Of a stretch of DNA of 64,000 nucleotides, positions 20,642 to 31,942 are shown in pieces; position 1 is the stretch's first letter, and every line of letters begins with the position of its first letter. The position numbers and the translations under genes were made by a program. The notes below the pieces were generated by a model. It was not told the origin of the DNA. It did not search any database and was given only the letters and a program-made list of their open reading frames with translations. Source of the DNA: Phaeodactylum tricornutum CCAP 1055/1 (lineage: Eukaryota > Bacillariophyta > Bacillariophyceae > Surirellales > Neidiaceae); NCBI RefSeq assembly GCF_000150955.2, contig NC_011685.1, positions 248,001-312,000 of the forward strand. The letters are read 5' to 3'.

Positions 20642-23600
20642 TTACAAATCGACAGCTAGTTTTGCCCTGCGTTGAGGCATCCGCGCCATTCGTTCTTGCT
20701 TCAACTTCGTATAAAAGTCAGTAGTTAGCATCATGGCCACAACTGCTTCTCCATGCGCTTCCCACATGTTTCTATTTTCGAGAGCGTAGTTTAAGCATTC
20801 ATCGCTACAAACTCCAAAGACTCCACAATCTTTCAGCTTTTTGGCCAAAGGAATGACATAATTATCAAAAAACCAGAGTTCGCCTTTGTACCATCCTGGT
20901 GCTGGATTTGTGTCCGTCCGACCGGACTTGAAGGCAGCATACATTTCATAGAACAGTCGCTCATTCCACTTGCAGTAGACATCCCAATGCTGCATAGTAT
21001 GAGATACATCCGAGGCCTGGATAAGATGCTCAATAACAATTGTGGCTTTGCGGTTTGCCGCAATGCTAGCCGACTCGTCCACTTGCACATCAGTAAAGGC
21101 CTTGTTCCATCGGTTCTTTCGCAAAGTACTAAGCTCCTTGTCAAAATTATCCGTGGCTAGAACAACGTTCACCACAAGCTGACGGAATTGTGTGAAGTCT
21201 GACTGGGTCCTAAACAAAACTTTTCGTAAATCCATGTATCGTTCATCCATCAGAAGATCCCAGGCCAGATCCACGGAATTCTGCTCGGCAATGCTCTGAT
21301 TTCTATACAAAGAAGCGACATGCGCCTTCTCTTTGATAAGTTGACCATTTGATACGCCGGTGTGATCCACGTCATGGATCAAGGCGCAGAAAACAACAGC
21401 AAACTGAGTTAAGGGATCCGAAGTGATGCCGTAGGTGTACGTATGCGCTTTCAAGGCAAACGCGGAAGTATCTCCATCACAGTCAATCCCATCTGGTGCA
21501 ACCACTCTTTGTAACAATTTGCACATGGACAATTGTACATGACAGGCATGTTCATAGCTATGAAAAGGGTTGTCACGATACATTGAAGCGATTGCAGTAA
21601 CATAGTCTCGCAATTGCTTCTCAATTGCATCGCTTTCGAAGGTTACCAAATCTGGGTCAATGTCTTGAAGACTGGCAACTGCATTTGCGTCAAATTTGGG
21701 CAAAGTGATTATCTCCACTACTTCATCCAATGCGGTTGAGCCTGGAAATGCTGCAGTAAAAAGTGCCAATTCGGCACCATCTTCATTTTCATTGCGCTTC
21801 CTGAAGATATTCTCGCTTCGCAACAAGTTGTTTCAAGAGGCCAGAAAGCATTTCAACGTTCCAATCAATTAAGCGGCAAACTGTGTCTGATGAGTGTCTT
21901 CTCAGCATTGGCGGAGACATGGACTCCAGAAACTCTTGTGAATCACCCCAGACCATTGAGTTTTTGGACATAAGCAACTTTCTCTTAGAGTGATTGCCAT
22001 CCACGTCTCGAAAATTTTCCATTGAAGAGCGCGGCGACTTTGCTTGAGATGAGATTTCTAGGCTATCTGAGCTTGGCAAACTCAAATCACGTTCCATTGG
22101 TTTGATCCAGAAAGTCTTCATATCCCCTTTTCCCTTGATGTGGATAGACTCAGCTCGCTCTTGGATCCAATGCACTTTTCCCGCACTTCGCAGTAGAACG
22201 GCGGTAGACTCGGACACCTGGAGACGATCCGCCATTCCGGAGCTTTCCATACGGGAAGCGGTGTTGACTGTATCACCAAAAAGCTGGAAGCGTGCTCGAT
22301 CGCCACGGAGAACACCTGCTGTCACCGGTCCAGAGTGCATTCCAAATCGCCTGTGGAAAGAAGGAGATAGAAACATAAGATATTTGTTATAAGTAAACAT
22401 CTTTGCAGATCAACCTTGTACCTTACATCCGAAGATCACCCGTCTCTGGTCCAAGTGCCCGCTCCAATTTTCCAGTAACTTCCCGCATCCGGCTCCGGCA
22501 CTCTAAAGCAAATCCAGTCATAATAAGCGCATGGTCTTCCTGGTGGTCTGGTAGTCCAGTTACTGCAACGTAGCTGTCTCCGATTGTTTCAACTTTAAAG
22601 ACATCAAGCTTCCGCGCGATCTTGTCGAACGCTGCGTATACATTTTGTAACAAAGTAAAGACTTGACCAGGGGAATGCTGAGAACTCCAAGCAGTGAAAC
22701 CAACAATATCGGCAAATAGAACCTGGAAACAACAAAGTGAAATGATTTCAGCGAATGTGTGAAGAGTACAGCAAAAAAGCCTGACTCAAAAGGGACTTAC
22801 AGTGCAATTCGGAAAAAAGTCGGCAATAGGTCTTGTTTCGTTGATTGTTACCTCCGAAAAGTCAGCTGTCGACTCTCGAATCATGGACTTGAGGCGCCAC
22901 TTGGGAGATTCTTTTGAGTATCCTTTGATGCATGAGTCTGAAAAGTCGTCCAGATCCAAAATGTCATGGTCGTGAGGTACATTGATGGCGGAGCCAGTTT
23001 TGTTTGCTCCGTTTTCTGTTGCTACTCTAGAGGTGCGCATCAATCGATTGCAAACACCTTCAGGAAAGAGAGACGAAACCAGCGCCGTGGATTCTTCGGC
23101 CTGTTGGAGTATCAACTGTTGCTGTTTCTGTACGACATAATCATACAAGATGAACAAGAGCATCGTGAACACAAAAATGAGGGCCACGTATGTGCTGTGC
23201 ATAGCAGCATCTTGAGAAGAAACCCCGTTCTCCTTCTTTTTGGAATCGTACGTGGAAAACCTGTACTGGCAACTTTCGCTGTCGACCGGAGTCGGTAGCT
23301 GTCCTAGCGAGTCGAACAAGCTGATATCTAACTCGTCATCAACGAGGCCGTAGTTGTGATTGTATAGGTCACCTGCAACAAATTCCAAGGAATGTTCGTT
23401 CACCATATAGGTTGATGATTCTCCACAGTTGGTTTCGAGCACGGCAATTAGACCATCAGCATTGAAAGTAACATCGGTTTCAAAAACAAGATTCCAGTCT
23501 ATGAGAGTGGCAAGTACTCCAACCAAACCCATAGGTTCAGAGTGGCTTTCATAGATTGGCTGGAAGAACAGACTCAGCAATCCTTCTTGCGAGTTTTCTT

Positions 23601-24498
23601 TGTTTCCGTAAAAGAGACCGAGAACTTCATCGGTGGCCGCAAAACTTCCAGCCACGACCGCTTTTCGACTAGATAAAACTTGTTGCAACCCTTCAGCAAA
23701 TTCCACTTGATTGAGCATGTTAAAGTTGTATGAGTTCCATGGTTGTGCTTGCGGCGTAGTCTAAATCAAAGAACGAAAGTACATGAGAGGACAAGAGAAC
23801 CAGTATCCAATCCTTTTTGTCAAATTTGTCCGTACCTGCCATAGTGGAAGGTAGGGTCCTGTCCCCAGTTCACTCCCCGCCTCATTGTATATTGAAGGTG
23901 AAATTGCCCCGGCCTTGACCGGAGTGGCCCCATCCACCTCACTCTGGTAGTCCAAGCTTTCTTGTAACCATTTTTGGTGATGGTTTACCGCATACGCTTC
24001 CCAGGCTTCACGATCAGCTTCAGGGACCAATGGAAGGAATAAAAAATTGGTCGTTTTGACCGCGTTTTGGAGCTTCACACCTTTTTCTTCAAACCGTGGT
24101 ATAGTGACAAAAGGCCAAGTAGTCACGTTACTTGAAAATTGGGCAAACGTTGACACATCCGAAGCGAAGGCGTCAATAGCTTCTATGGTCGTGCGGAGGT
24201 TATTCCTGACACTTCTATGGAGTACGCTGGAAATTTCCTCGACGTCTTCCTGGAATTCAATGCGGTCTGCACTACGAGTGTAAAAGAAAGTTCCCAACGA
24301 CGCTATCAGGCCCGTGGCAAATAGGACCGCGTACACCAAAAAGCGACATCGACGGACAACTCGTCTTTCCCGAGAAAAGAGTTGTAGTCGCTTTTCCGGA
24401 CTGTGAATGCTTCCAGAAGATTTGTCGGTCGCATCCTGCAGAGCGGTGGCTTCGTGCCGTGATGAAAGCGCTATGGACGATTCTTCGGTAGAGGCCAT
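20642..24498 (-). CDS. Receptor-type nucleotidyl cyclase fused to cyclic-nucleotide phosphodiesterase
   Basis: Exons 24498-23836, 23760-22801, 22722-22427 and 22350-20642, separated by GT-AG introns of 75, 78 and 76 nt, about 1,200 aa. Order: cytosolic N-terminus, membrane segment 1 (about 51-73), a CHASE-like extracellular sensor rebuilt across intron 1 (PYLPLWQ/TTPQAQPWN), membrane segment 2 (about 408-430), a class III cyclase with VLFADIVGFTAW and KVETIGDSYV (both metal Asp), ending LFGDTVNTASRMES, then an HD-type class I PDE with HSYEHACH and LIHDVDHTGVSNG. It should make and break a cyclic nucleotide in one protein. The substrate-selecting pair reads Glu and Gln, neither clearly guanylyl (Glu/Cys) nor adenylyl (Lys/Asp). 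Cyclase and PDE frames are offset by one base between about 21790 and 21838: the upstream frame stops at 21789-21791, the PDE frame has no ATG before its domain, and no plausible intron fits. Confidence 0.88.
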
Positions 24499-25131
24499 GC
24501 TTATCCGCTTTTGCGATGAGTAAGAAAATAACAGATTAACACACTTCCGTTGTAGAATTGTGCGGCGAGAATCCTGTTTGACGATTATTGTCAGAACGGC
24601 TATCTGCAAACTGTGAGTGTGTTTTGCGTCTGTGATCCGGGACAACAACCTGTCCATCTCAGATTTTTGTACGCAACTTAGAATGTATAGAACGCAGCTG
24701 TTCGATATTAAAACAGACCTAAGAAGCTCTTTGGTTTTGTTAAGTGAATGAGATGCCTTGTCCGTTTCAGAAAATTCTATAATGTCATAGTCATTATATT
24801 GATCCCGATGGATTCGACACATTAAATTTTCCGAGTTCTTTCCAGTCTACTTACAGGCATTCTCGGAGTTCAAAAGCCTGTCTGAAAGTGGAAATAGAAT
24901 GGAAGAGCTTTTCAGTGATGACCCGCCTGCTCTCCGACCGCATTTCTATGCTGCAATCAGCAACCCTATATATACGGCTGGTAGGTCTGGGCTGTCTGCG
25001 GATTTCGCCTTCCCTCGCTCCAACCAAAATCAAATACTTGCACGTGGGAATAGAAATCGTTCATTGACAGTGAGGTCAACTTCCCTCTAGTTTCCAATAC
25101 CAGAACACCTCCCTCCGAGTCTTTGCCAAAG
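24499..25131. other. Divergent promoter region
   Basis: About 630 bases between the cyclase-PDE receptor (minus) and RRP36 (plus). The open frame upstream of the receptor's ATG is not needed and lacks features. No gene called. Confidence 0.5.
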
Positions 25132-26277
25132 ATGGAAGCCGCAAGTACAAGCAGCAACAGTAGCGATGGTGAGGACGAAGACTCCACGACTGCGCCTGCC
25201 CGTTTAGCCGTCGCGGAAGCACGTACCCGTACAAACCGCAATCGACCCACGGGATCGTCGAGAACTGCTAGCAACAGCAGCAGTAGCGAAAGTGACAGCG
25301 ACAGCGAAGCTCCTCGAAGATTTCCAGATTTAGCCAGCAGCAGCGAAGACGAGCAGCTTGGTGAGGAAGACTCGTCCGTAGAAGAGCGTAACAGCAACGA
25401 CAAGTTCGCTCAAGCAGAAAGCGATTGCGAAGAGGAGTCTGAAGAGGGCGATATAGTTGAGGACGTACCGTTGGCTCAACGCATTGAGAAGCAGCGAGAG
25501 CAGACTATTGACTTGACACAACGTCGCAAACGCAAATCCGAGGCTTTGAAAATCGCCACGCGACGACTAGCCGACCTCAAGAAAGCGAAGCGCGTAAAGG
25601 ACGAACACGGAAAGGAAGCACCGCAATCCGAAGTGAAAAGGTCGAAGCACGCTCCAACGGAAGCGTCTTCGAAGCGATCCGATTTCTACAACCGACATGG
25701 ACCGCAACTGAATGAAAGTGGGATTGGCGTTGAAATTGGAGCGCATCGGTATAAACCACGAGACCCACGAATTTCCAGCCTCAGCGGTCGATTGAACGTG
25801 GAGCATTTTGAGCACAACTATGAATTCCTGCAGGAGATACGTGAAAAGGAAATTGCTTTGCTGAAACAGAAGATTACTGCCCGGAAAACAAGCGGCCGCA
25901 AAGGACACACAATGCGCCAGCGGCTCGGAATCACGCAGGAACAAGGTGGTGGTAGCGGTGACTTGTTGGAGGAAGACCAGGCCGAGCTTAAGCGATTGCA
26001 GCACGAAAAGGCCGCGATGGAGCGACAGCAGATTGATCGGGCCGCTAAGCGGTCCGTTAAGAAAAAACTCCAACAGCAAGTAGAGGAAGGCCAACGCCGG
26101 GGCCCGTTTTTTATGAAGCGGCGCGAGTTGAAAAAGTTGCACGTCGAGGCCAAGTTTGACGAACTTCGCAAACGCGGAGGTGACCAAGCGGTGCAAAAAG
26201 CCGTAGCCAAGAGGCGGAAGAAGAACAAGTCGCGAGATGCGGGACTACTTGGAGGACGTGATGGTAACAAGTTCTAG
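25132..26277 (+). CDS. RRP36: Ribosomal RNA processing protein RRP36
   Basis: 381 aa from the ATG at 25132; the longer frame starts only at a TTG. The N-terminal 150 residues are Ser/Glu-rich and acidic. The conserved RRP36 domain begins at HRYKPRDPRISSLSGRLNVE and contains HFEHNYEFLQEIREKEIALL, a long charged coiled coil and the motif RRGPFFMKRRELKKLHVEAK, ending in a very basic nuclear/nucleolar tail (AKRRKKNKSRDAG). RRP36 is a nucleolar factor needed for early 18S pre-rRNA cleavage in the small-subunit processome. Single exon, tail-to-tail with the next gene at 105 bp. Confidence 0.93.
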   Translation: MEAASTSSNSSDGEDEDSTTAPARLAVAEARTRTNRNRPTGSSRTASNSSSSESDSDSEAPRRFPDLASSSEDEQLGEEDSSVEERNSNDKFAQAESDCEEESEEGDIVEDVPLAQRIEKQREQTIDLTQRRKRKSEALKIATRRLADLKKAKRVKDEHGKEAPQSEVKRSKHAPTEASSKRSDFYNRHGPQLNESGIGVEIGAHRYKPRDPRISSLSGRLNVEHFEHNYEFLQEIREKEIALLKQKITARKTSGRKGHTMRQRLGITQEQGGGSGDLLEEDQAELKRLQHEKAAMERQQIDRAAKRSVKKKLQQQVEEGQRRGPFFMKRRELKKLHVEAKFDELRKRGGDQAVQKAVAKRRKKNKSRDAGLLGGRDGNKF

Positions 26278-26382
26278 ATCTATTATGTTAAATTGGTGGG
26301 ATGCGTATGTAAAATTCGGCAGGGTGCCACTCCTCGTATGGCTTCCTAGGAATAGCTAGGCACTTGTCCTTCCTCTGCTCCG

Positions 26383-27741
26383 TCAGACGTATTCAGTGTT
26401 GTTAGGATGCATCCTGGCCCACACGCGCTGAAAGAACTGCTTGCGACCGCCCCTACGATTTTTGTAGCGTTGTTGCTGTTCATGCAGTCTTACCAACTCC
26501 TCCTGCACATAAGGTGGACAACGCCGGCATTTGACAAGGTGGTTGTGAATGTTCCGGTCTGAATTGGCTGATGTCAATGCTTGACAAGTGGCAGGAAAGT
26601 AGCGTCCAAAGCCAGCCTTGCCTTCGCAATGCTTGCACTGCATACCGGGGTAGCCGGCCTCGCAATTCTTGACTTTGCTTCGACCGCCGGAGCGGTCATC
26701 CTCAGTAAAGCTACACATTTCCATCTGGTCCAAGAGTAGAAAGAGGTAGTCGGTGACGAGTTGACGGTCTTGTTGACGAACGACTTCAACGGTTGGATCT
26801 TTGCGCCACTGCTTTTTCGAACCCAAAGTCGCATTGACGCTATGCCGTTCATGTGTCAAAAATTTACACGAATCACCCGGGACACCAACAAATCGAATGC
26901 CGTCATCTGTTGTCGCCATACCAAGCTGACCGGCAGATTCTTCCCAGTACTTGCGCCTCCCGCCAGCGCCAGTCTTGGATTTTTCCATCAGATCAATCAT
27001 GCTCCGCTTGATCCAGTCGGGGATGTCTTGACACACGAGTGAATGGCGGCGCTGCCAGGTTTCGATGGAGTGGTAAATGTTCTTCAGGGAAGAAGGAAAA
27101 CAAACCGCTCGTTCTTGGCGCTCGTGGTGGGGCCTATTCTTGCAATGGAGACAACGAATACCAACTTGGCCAATGGAAACCCTATTGCCATAGGGCTGCC
27201 CGCCTCGCGGAGTCGAAACGTCTCCTTCCGTCGCGCTAAATGCTTCGACGCAATAGCGGCGCATGAAGCAGTGAATCGGCGAGAGGGACTCTTCGTCGGT
27301 GTCCAAGGCCAACGAAATAGTACCAGTAAAGAAGGGTGGGGATGCTTGCGGACTGGAATTGTGTTGTCCGTGAGCCGAAGCAGTGAACCGGTTGTCGCTG
27401 CTACTACCGCTACAGTCCGATTGGTTCCCGTCCAAACTGGTATCACTACCCGACGATTCTGCCCAGCTAACCACCCCGGACGAAGGAAAAGTCACTAGCA
27501 TGGGTGGAAGATTGGTACTCTTGGGGAAAGACCGAGCTTTGGATGAAAACAGGGGCTTCCGAGAAAAGGACCGAGCAAAATCTGGCAAAGGCGATGCTGC
27601 ATGAGGAGCGAGACTTAACAGAGTAGCCGCGGCGGAAACAACATCGAATTCTGGCTTAGCTCCTCGTAGCGCAGTAGCATTAATTTGTTCTTGTGGAGTG
27701 TATCGCACCATATGTCGCTCTCGAGTGGTAAGCGGGATCAT
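26383..27741 (-). CDS. Diatom-type protein with duplicated CxxC-HxxxC finger
   Basis: 452 aa, one exon, ATG at 27741. Two related units are visible. Unit 1 (about 153-241): SPIHCFMRRYCVEAFSA, GQVGIRCLHC (Cys197, Cys200), AVCFPSSLKNIYHSIETWQ, then H233...C237. Unit 2 (about 325-412): VTDYLFLLLDQMEMCSF, GYPGMQCKHC (Cys369, Cys372), YFPATCQALTS, then H401...C405. Each has a CxxC plus HxxxC set that could bind zinc. I recognise this as a type abundant in diatom genomes, usually without known function; nuclear or DNA-binding roles are only suggested by the finger and the basic C-terminus. The N-terminal 150 residues are Ser-rich and disordered. Confidence 0.8.
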   Translation of the reverse strand: MIPLTTRERHMVRYTPQEQINATALRGAKPEFDVVSAAATLLSLAPHAASPLPDFARSFSRKPLFSSKARSFPKSTNLPPMLVTFPSSGVVSWAESSGSDTSLDGNQSDCSGSSSDNRFTASAHGQHNSSPQASPPFFTGTISLALDTDEESLSPIHCFMRRYCVEAFSATEGDVSTPRGGQPYGNRVSIGQVGIRCLHCKNRPHHERQERAVCFPSSLKNIYHSIETWQRRHSLVCQDIPDWIKRSMIDLMEKSKTGAGGRRKYWEESAGQLGMATTDDGIRFVGVPGDSCKFLTHERHSVNATLGSKKQWRKDPTVEVVRQQDRQLVTDYLFLLLDQMEMCSFTEDDRSGGRSKVKNCEAGYPGMQCKHCEGKAGFGRYFPATCQALTSANSDRNIHNHLVKCRRCPPYVQEELVRLHEQQQRYKNRRGGRKQFFQRVWARMHPNNTEYV

Positions 27742-28880
27742 TGTGCATCAACAGAAAACCGGTGAATATTTCCGATACAGGAGCAGAAAAGTGGACGAAT
27801 CTTTTGTGTCACTTGGCGAGAGCAAAGGGGAACGGAATCTAGGATCGATCGTGCGAGGACTAATTTGTGAGGAAGACAGGTCTATCTGGCAATGTGCGTA
27901 ACCATGACCTAACTGTCGGTAAGTACTTTGAATCGTGAGGTTAAACAAATTATATAGAAATGTAGACTTTTATCTGTTGTAAGCCACGACTGTGTGAAGA
28001 AAACATTTTTCCATAGGTATCACGGGCACATTTAACCAGTATCCATTCGACTCAACGCTCAACAGTTAATACTCGTTGAAATTAATCCCACAAATAGCGG
28101 ACAGAAGCCAAAGTCAACCTCTCTTCCGCGGCGAAACGATACCTTTCAACTCACCTATTGTAAAATAGGTGACTAGGATGGAATTACACGTTTCCCTCTG
28201 ATTTGCTCTCGGTTGATTCCCGAAGGAAAGGGAAAGTTAAACGCGAATACCCTTCATGTTACATGGAGAAGTAACCTTTTTGAACTTTCCGTCTTATCGA
28301 TATCTCTGTCGTATTGTGGATGTCTACAGCGTTGGGTACAGGTTGTTGCTGGTGCCAAGGGTCGTTCCTGACAGCGGCTGGGCTCTGCTTACTACTTCAA
28401 GTTTCGAAAAATGTCGGAGATGATGTCATGGGTGGTTACACGATAAAAAAACAGCGCTTACCTGCTGCCCAACAGGATGCGCTCTTCGTCTAAACCCGAT
28501 CGACAAAAAGCGGTCCAGAAACAAGAGCCCTTTTGGCAAAATTCTAGATTGAGGCGAGAAATTGGTGTACATTGTTTCCAAGACCACGTATCTACGCCTG
28601 TACTTGCGACCTAAATATGAACGAAACTAGGCGTTGCTGCACGGGCCAGATAACTTAAGTGTCCTCTTTGAAACCGGAGGAGTCGGGCTTTGAAGACAGT
28701 GCATCAATCAATGTGGATTGAAGCACTTGACTAAACTTCTGGCCACAAGAAGCACAATAAAACCATTGGAAATTAGTCGTCAAAGAAGCGCTTTCACGGT
28801 GGCTGGCCATAGTCATACGTTAATCATAGAATGAAATTATTTATTAAAGCTAGGCGCCGGTCTATGCCACAATCGTCACT
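27742..28880. other. Intergenic region with a perfect hairpin
   Basis: About 1.14 kb without a supported gene, between two minus-strand genes. It should include the promoter of the Cys/His-finger gene. The clearest structure is the hairpin at 28151-28172, listed separately. Confidence 0.5.
28151..28172. repeat. Perfect 9-bp inverted repeat (hairpin)
   Basis: TCACCTATT and AATAGGTGA flank the four-base loop GTAA. It lies in an intergenic stretch, far from either neighbouring coding end. It could be a protein-binding palindrome or an RNA hairpin; no family is recognised. Confidence 0.6.
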
Positions 28881-31063
28881 TTAGGTAAACGGACTAGTAG
28901 GACTTTCAAAAGCTTCTTCCTGAGCGAGGAGGTGGCGACGGCGACGGTTGCGCCGTTCGCGGCGGGCTTCGAGTGGAATGCAAACATCCGGATCGTCATC
29001 GTTCGTTACCTTCGGTTGACCAGCGGGAACGACAAGCGGAATATCCACGTCAAACGGGAGGTCCGGACGTTCGTGAGCCTGCAGGATCGTTCCGTCGTTG
29101 TAGATGATGCGATCCTCGGTTCCTTGCGTCACCACCTTGAAGATGATGTCGTGAGTTCCCCCGCGCTTGGTAAGCTTCACCGGATTGGGAATACCGGTCG
29201 AGTCTAACGGGTTGGGCGTTCCTTGCGTGTTGTCGGGGATCTTGATAGGGGGGAGGCCGCCGTCGGGATAGTACCAGACAGAATCTTTGATGTAGGTGGT
29301 TAAAATCGGAACACCGTTGTTGGTAATATCCAAGTCATTGATTTGGACGTCATCCTGTCCAAGATTCTGCACGCGGATGGTGTACAATAGTGTGTCACCA
29401 GGGTTGACGACTCCGTCGTTGTTTTTGTCGTCGTCTAATTCGACAAAGTGCTGCACGCGTACAGTGTAGAAAGGAACAACAACCGTTCCAAGATCCAAGG
29501 CTGAGTTATCGCCACTGTAAGATCTGGATCCGTCTTGACCCCAGGCAGCAGCAATTTCAACCGGGCGTCCCAAAGGACCGGTGTTTCGAGCAGTGGCCCA
29601 AATAATGGCCCCGGTCATGTCGTGGTCCGTATTATCCATGATTCTGTTTGAAGACAAGTATTTGGCGGTTATTTTCTGGTCGCTTTGACCATCGTTGTTG
29701 TAATCAATATACAGATCGGCATCTTCGACCGGAGTTATCCAGACAACGCTTCTCGACGAACCACCTCCGCAACTGTTACCAGTGCATCCGTATCCCCAAC
29801 CGATCAAAACTTGAGAAGAGAGCTGGTTTCGCGGCACCAACGGGAATCCCCAATCGTAGATCATACCACTTGTGGAGCCACTGTTGCTCTGAGTGTCAGT
29901 CATGGAAAGAGCTATGAAGTTAGACGTAGAGTTGAAGCGCGCACCAGAACCTGTCGGAATAATTTCTGACTGTTGGACATTTTTCGGTGCGACCGACATA
30001 CTACGCTTTCTGAGAGAAGTGCCGGAAAAGTACTGATAGTCAACGCTGATGGTGCTGGTTCCCGCATTGAAGACGACAACTCGGGTTTGGCCAGTGGTGT
30101 CACCTACGGGCGAAATATATTCCTTGGACCATTTGTCCTCCGAAAGCAGCGAGTACCAACGCATCTCGTATGTGGAAGCCACATCACCAGCCAAGAGATG
30201 AACCTGTACGTCCTTATCGGCCTTAATTCTGGCGCCTTTGACAGGAATTCTCATTTGGTGGCTTTCACCTCGGTCAAGGAATGTAGTGCTTCCGTCAGGA
30301 AGAGTAATAATGGTGTCGTCACTTCCAGCCATGACATACACTCCAGTGTACTCAAAGGCTTGACTGTACTTGTTTTCCCTGATGTCTTGTCCGGCGGGGA
30401 CGATAAAATCTCTTCCCCATTTCTCAATAGGAAGCACCTCGACCGCTCCGGCCAGAAGGGAGCCTGGAGTCTTAGGATATTCAGCTCGAGTGACGGCGAT
30501 CGGGTAGGACGACTGGATGCGATCGCCTGCATCGAACCTAATCACATTCTTGTTGCGTGGAAGATCGACCCAATTCTCAAGGATAATGGATTGCCCAGCT
30601 TCCAGGCGATCGTTGCTGTTATTGCAAGGGCTGACACCAGGAGCGCAACCATTGCTGGCGTTGCCGTCGCCCCAGACTCTTGTGGAGGCTTGGCGAGTCA
30701 CTGTGTCGGCATCGTAACCGTCCTCCCAGTGATCGTACCAAACGATTGAGTCGTCGATGGAGATGGCAATCGCGGTGATCGACATGATAGGAGCACGAGC
30801 GCCTGTGTTGATAACCTTGAAAGTCGAGGAGAAAATGTCAGCCTCCGGCAATGGGACGAAATATGTTTGCATTGGCTTGGGAGCTAATTGATTCTGCTAG
30901 ACCGGTAATTCAGATGCAAAGGGGACGGTTGCAGTGTTAGACATGCGATACTTTTGGCAACATTTTTCTCACTTTCCATCTGATGCGTCTCACTTACAGC
31001 AGAGGACAAAGCCCCACCGACCACAAAGGCCTGAATGCACGAAAGAGCAAAGACAAACTTCAT
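28881..31063 (-). CDS. Secreted IgGFc-binding-like surface protein, copy 1
   Basis: Exon 1 (31063-30998) encodes just a 22-aa signal peptide (MKFVFALSCIQAF...); exon 2 (30893-28881) the rest, 692 aa in all. The intron of 104 nt has a tandem CTAGCAG acceptor; the downstream AG is chosen because it matches the paralogue (NQLAPKPMQTYFVPLPE). The N-terminal part resembles the IgGFc-binding fold (RIQSSYPIAVTRAEYP, VEVLPIEKWGRDFIVPAGQ, YVMAGSDDTIITLPDG). Two Ca-binding-like loops are seen (YIDYNNDGQSDQ and DDDKNNDGVVNPGD), then a DUF11-like beta domain (LLYTIRVQNLGQDDVQINDL). The C-terminus has an Arg-rich stretch (RRERRNRRRRHLLAQE) that could be a processing site. A wall or adhesion role is inferred. 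Paralogue of the gene at 31943-34153. Confidence 0.82.
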
Positions 31064-31942
31064 GCTGCCAGGTTGACTTCAAAACTGAACCAAATTGTCA
31101 GGAGCAATTGGAGGTTGCAACGAGGTTTTGTGAAACGAGGATTTTAGAGAAAATGTGCAGTGATTGCCAAGGTCGAAGAGATGGCTATCACAGAGACCTC
31201 GAATTCATAATATTTGTTAGGTCAGAGTCATTGATTGATTAAAAAGGTCATAGACCCTTTCTTGAACTTGTCTACAGGAAAGACACCGGTTTTCTTAGTA
31301 TTTTTCAGCGCTGTACTAGAGGTAGTTTTTCCACTTACTGTTAATTTTGGTTTTGGTCGTGACCGGTGACCATGCCTCGTTGATCGGATGCACTACCGAA
31401 GCAGGAAATGAGGTCTATAGGGGCCAAAGCCTTCTTGAATGCATATGCTCGAATCCTGCGGGGCAAGCATTTAAAGTGACGTCTCATTGAAATAGAGTCG
31501 TGCACGAAAACAAATGATCCATGAACAGACTGCAAGACATGAAGAGCTCGAACTTCCGCCCTCGAATTCGGCTTTGGTACTTCTAATAGCATCTGACAAA
31601 TTCGTTATTTAATATATACTGATGTAAGATACAGACCGCACGCACACAAAACATCGATTGAGGAAAACAAATATGCCTGGACGCCGTGAATCTTTCCAAG
31701 GCCATTAATTACAATTTGCTTGAATGTCACCGTTAACCACCCAACCTCACAAATTGATTCTCTGATTCCAAGGAGGGGCAAGGACAAGAAATGGGTTCGG
31801 CTTGGAGGTCTGAATAGATTTTATCTTTTTCTAGTCGTTAGCAATTTTGTGGCGTCGCGAACAAATGGACTGATAAAAGATTTTCTTGGAACTAGATGTT
31901 AAATGCTATAAAGAGCGGACAATCTGCTATGCCGCGAGTTTT
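31064..31942. other. Spacer between the two IgGFc-like paralogues
   Basis: About 880 AT-rich bases. Holds the promoter of copy 1 and the 3' end of copy 2. Small open frames here start at non-ATG codons or have no features. Confidence 0.5.
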
